Shown piece by piece: positions 62,764 to 64,000 of a DNA stretch of 64,000 nucleotides. Position numbers and translations under genes: made by a program. Source of the DNA: Flavobacterium sp. (GTDB lineage: Bacteria > Bacteroidota > Bacteroidia > Flavobacteriales > Flavobacteriaceae). The notes below the pieces were generated by a model, which saw only the letters and a list, made by a program, of their open reading frames with translations, had not been told where the DNA came from and searched no databases. The stretch's first letter is position 1. Each line of letters starts with the position of its first letter. The DNA lies in assembly GCA_029946065.1 (NCBI GenBank), contig JAQSDU010000004.1:324325-388324 (forward strand). Reading direction: 5' to 3'.

Positions 62764-62812
62764 TTTTAAAGTTAAATGGCAACTCCTAGCAACGCGGATG
62801 CAATCAATATCC

Positions 62813-63367
62813 TTAAAACAAATCAATCACAAAAACCTCCAAATCATTTTCCAAACCACTATAATTCCTTGCAGAACTAAAATAATAATCTTCAGGAAGA
62901 GCAACAATCTTCTCTTTAACCGGATTAAAATGAATATAATTCACTTTCTGTTTGATAAACCAATTCGTTTCAACAATTTCAGCGTGATAGCCATTCTGCC
63001 AGACTTTATATTGTTGATTGCGTTTCAGGTGTTCACAGGCTTTTGCGAAATAATCCAACAACCATTCCCGTCTGCTTTCAGGCTCATCAATTGTAGTACT
63101 TATAATCTTTTTAGATGTAAACTTCTTAAAATCCCGTATAACATCAGATAGCACGAAACCATCGACAGCTTTACATAGTAAGTGAATATGGTTACTCATT
63201 AAACAATAAGCATAAATCTCAAGTCGTTTGTTATTTTGGCAATAACTTAAAACATTTATAATATTATACTTCTGATTTAATCTCGTAAATATATCAATCC
63301 AACCTACGGTAGTAATAGTAATAAAATAGGCTTGTTCTGTAGTGGTGGCTTTATACTTTGTTGACAT
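62813..63367 (-). CDS. REP-associated tyrosine transposase (RAYT)
   Basis: The 184-residue protein is a Y1/HUH single-strand transposase of the RAYT group. The HUH motif is His60-Ile-His62 in LMSNHIHLL and the candidate catalytic Tyr144 is in KQKVNYIHFNPV. The family's GYHAEIV and WQNG segments are present. REP palindromes flank it on both sides (62520, 62719, 63455), as expected of a RAYT with its cognate repeats. It is likely active or recently active, as all key residues are present. Confidence 0.92.
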   Translation of the reverse strand: MSTKYKATTTEQAYFITITTVGWIDIFTRLNQKYNIINVLSYCQNNKRLEIYAYCLMSNHIHLLCKAVDGFVLSDVIRDFKKFTSKKIISTTIDEPESRREWLLDYFAKACEHLKRNQQYKVWQNGYHAEIVETNWFIKQKVNYIHFNPVKEKIVALPEDYYFSSARNYSGLENDLEVFVIDLF

Positions 63368-63395
63368 GGCGCTGATTTTAATTTAAAAGTATAAA

Positions 63396-63430
63396 AAAAC
63401 TGCAAGATTTTATGCTTGCAGTTTTATTTT
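63396..63430. terminator. Hairpin upstream of the RAYT gene
   Basis: AAAACTGCAAG pairs perfectly with CTTGCAGTTTT across an 8-nt loop, followed by ATTTTTG on the plus strand. It may terminate plus-strand transcription or mark the RAYT unit boundary. Confidence 0.65.
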
Positions 63431-63454
63431 TGTTTGTGGGTGATTATGTTTGTG

Positions 63455-63477
63455 GGCACGGAAAGCATTTCCGCGCT
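63455..63477. repeat. REP-like palindrome, copy d
   Basis: GGCACGGAAAGCATTTCCGCGCT is a 23-nt palindrome of the same layout as copy b, with the same A-C mismatch, preceded by TTTGTGG. Confidence 0.8.
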
Positions 63478-63503
63478 ATCTAACCGAGAACATCCGAGCC
63501 ATC

Positions 63504-63914
63504 GGGTTCGATATAACCCTGAACAATCAATCCTTAGATCTCATCGCGGATGGAGGTTCTGAAAACAACAATAAAACTATTCATGAATTTATTAAAAACT
63601 GCCATGTCAATATCAATAAGAAAATTGCTCTAAAAGATGTGACCTTTTCTAATTCAATTGTTGAAGGCCCGTACAAGATTATGAAAAGCTATTATTTCAG
63701 AACAAAAGAAATTCTCTCAACAACAATCTACGAAGAACTCAAATTCTTCATTGAAGATTACAATAACAACAGACCTTGTAATAAACATAAAATCTACACG
63801 CCCAACGAAGTTCATCAAAATCCCGAACTGGCAAATATCAAAATCGTCCTGGATAAATCCAACCAGCAACGTTTGGAAGAGAATCGTAATTACTGTTGTA
63901 AGTTATCGGCATAG
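63504..63914 (+). pseudogene. C-terminal part of an IS3-type transposase OrfB (rve domain)
   Basis: The frame carries the second half of an integrase core: LIADGGSENNN with the second catalytic Asp, FSNSIVEGPYKIMKSYYF with the catalytic Glu, the FFIEDYNNNRP segment and the YTPNEVHQNPEL tail. The first catalytic Asp and the upstream domains are missing; the alignable part begins right after REP copy d. It is on the same strand as the OrfA start at 60780. Confidence 0.82.
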
Positions 63915-64000
63915 ATACAAGTCAACAAAACATGGAATAGTTCTTCAAAAGAAACCTAAATTTCACTTCTTTTTTAAATCTCTACAATAAATCAATGAAC

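Larger units (their letters stand above)
62404..62812. other. REP-containing region left of the RAYT gene
   Basis: No gene is visible. It holds several REP-type palindromes and half-copies (listed separately) and a CATCCGCGCCATCTGGG motif at about 62571 that recurs, slightly changed, at about 63490. Confidence 0.6.

Noticed and set aside
62798..63151. Plus-strand frame of 117 codons opposite the RAYT gene
   Set aside because: The minus-strand frame has an intact HUH transposase; the antisense frame has no recognisable features.

Overview
The window is AT-rich chromosomal DNA of a Flavobacterium-like bacterium (Bacteroidota, Flavobacteriaceae). The evidence is internal. Five secreted proteins end in type IX secretion (T9SS) sorting domains, many genes are preceded by the Bacteroidota -7 box TAnnTTTG, and sucA is paired with a small outer-membrane barrel. 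RibF, Pth, PrsA and the SusC-free layout also look flavobacterial. No species can be named from the sequence alone.

Layout. 1-3.1 kb: the 5' part of hemN, a seven-bladed propeller protein, and a divergent membrane-anchored winged-helix regulator. 3.1-6.4 kb: tRNA-Leu(CAA) with two 76-bp tandem copies of its tail and terminator, then prs, rplY and pth. 6.4-12.6 kb: two paralogous secreted reprolysin-type metalloproteases around a small lipoprotein. 12.8-17 kb: ribF overlapping an HTTM membrane protein, a small membrane protein, and bioB. 17-31 kb: a 3200-residue T9SS adhesin-like protein, recX, and a 1114-residue beta-helix T9SS protein sharing its C-terminal module. 31-36 kb: a biotin operon, bioF-DUF2007-bioD-bioA-ketosynthase. 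36-40.8 kb: cold-shock protein, aspS, a TlpA-like thioredoxin, a MORN-repeat protein and a lipoprotein. 40.9-47.2 kb: a tetR-tolC-MFP-RND efflux operon. 47.3-54 kb: prenyl diphosphate synthase, a small conserved protein, a beta-barrel, and sucA/sucB. 54-60.2 kb: a T9SS protein, a retropepsin-like protease, then tatD, an acyltransferase and ansA. 60.2-64 kb: tRNA-Ser(GGA) followed by an accessory strip with an integrase stub, the start of an IS3-type OrfA, a GH1 beta-glucosidase, a RAYT transposase with REP palindromes, and the end of an IS3-type OrfB.

Most of the window is ordinary core genome. The parts that most deserve a second look are: the propeller/membrane-regulator pair with 21-bp-spaced direct repeats between them; the FabF-type ketosynthase and the DUF2007 protein inside the biotin operon; the tRNA-Leu tail duplication; the recombination-scarred strip after tRNA-Ser with its two long perfect hairpins and RAYT/REP unit; and the repeat architecture of the giant adhesin. 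I found no CRISPR array, no clear defence system and no complete mobile element.
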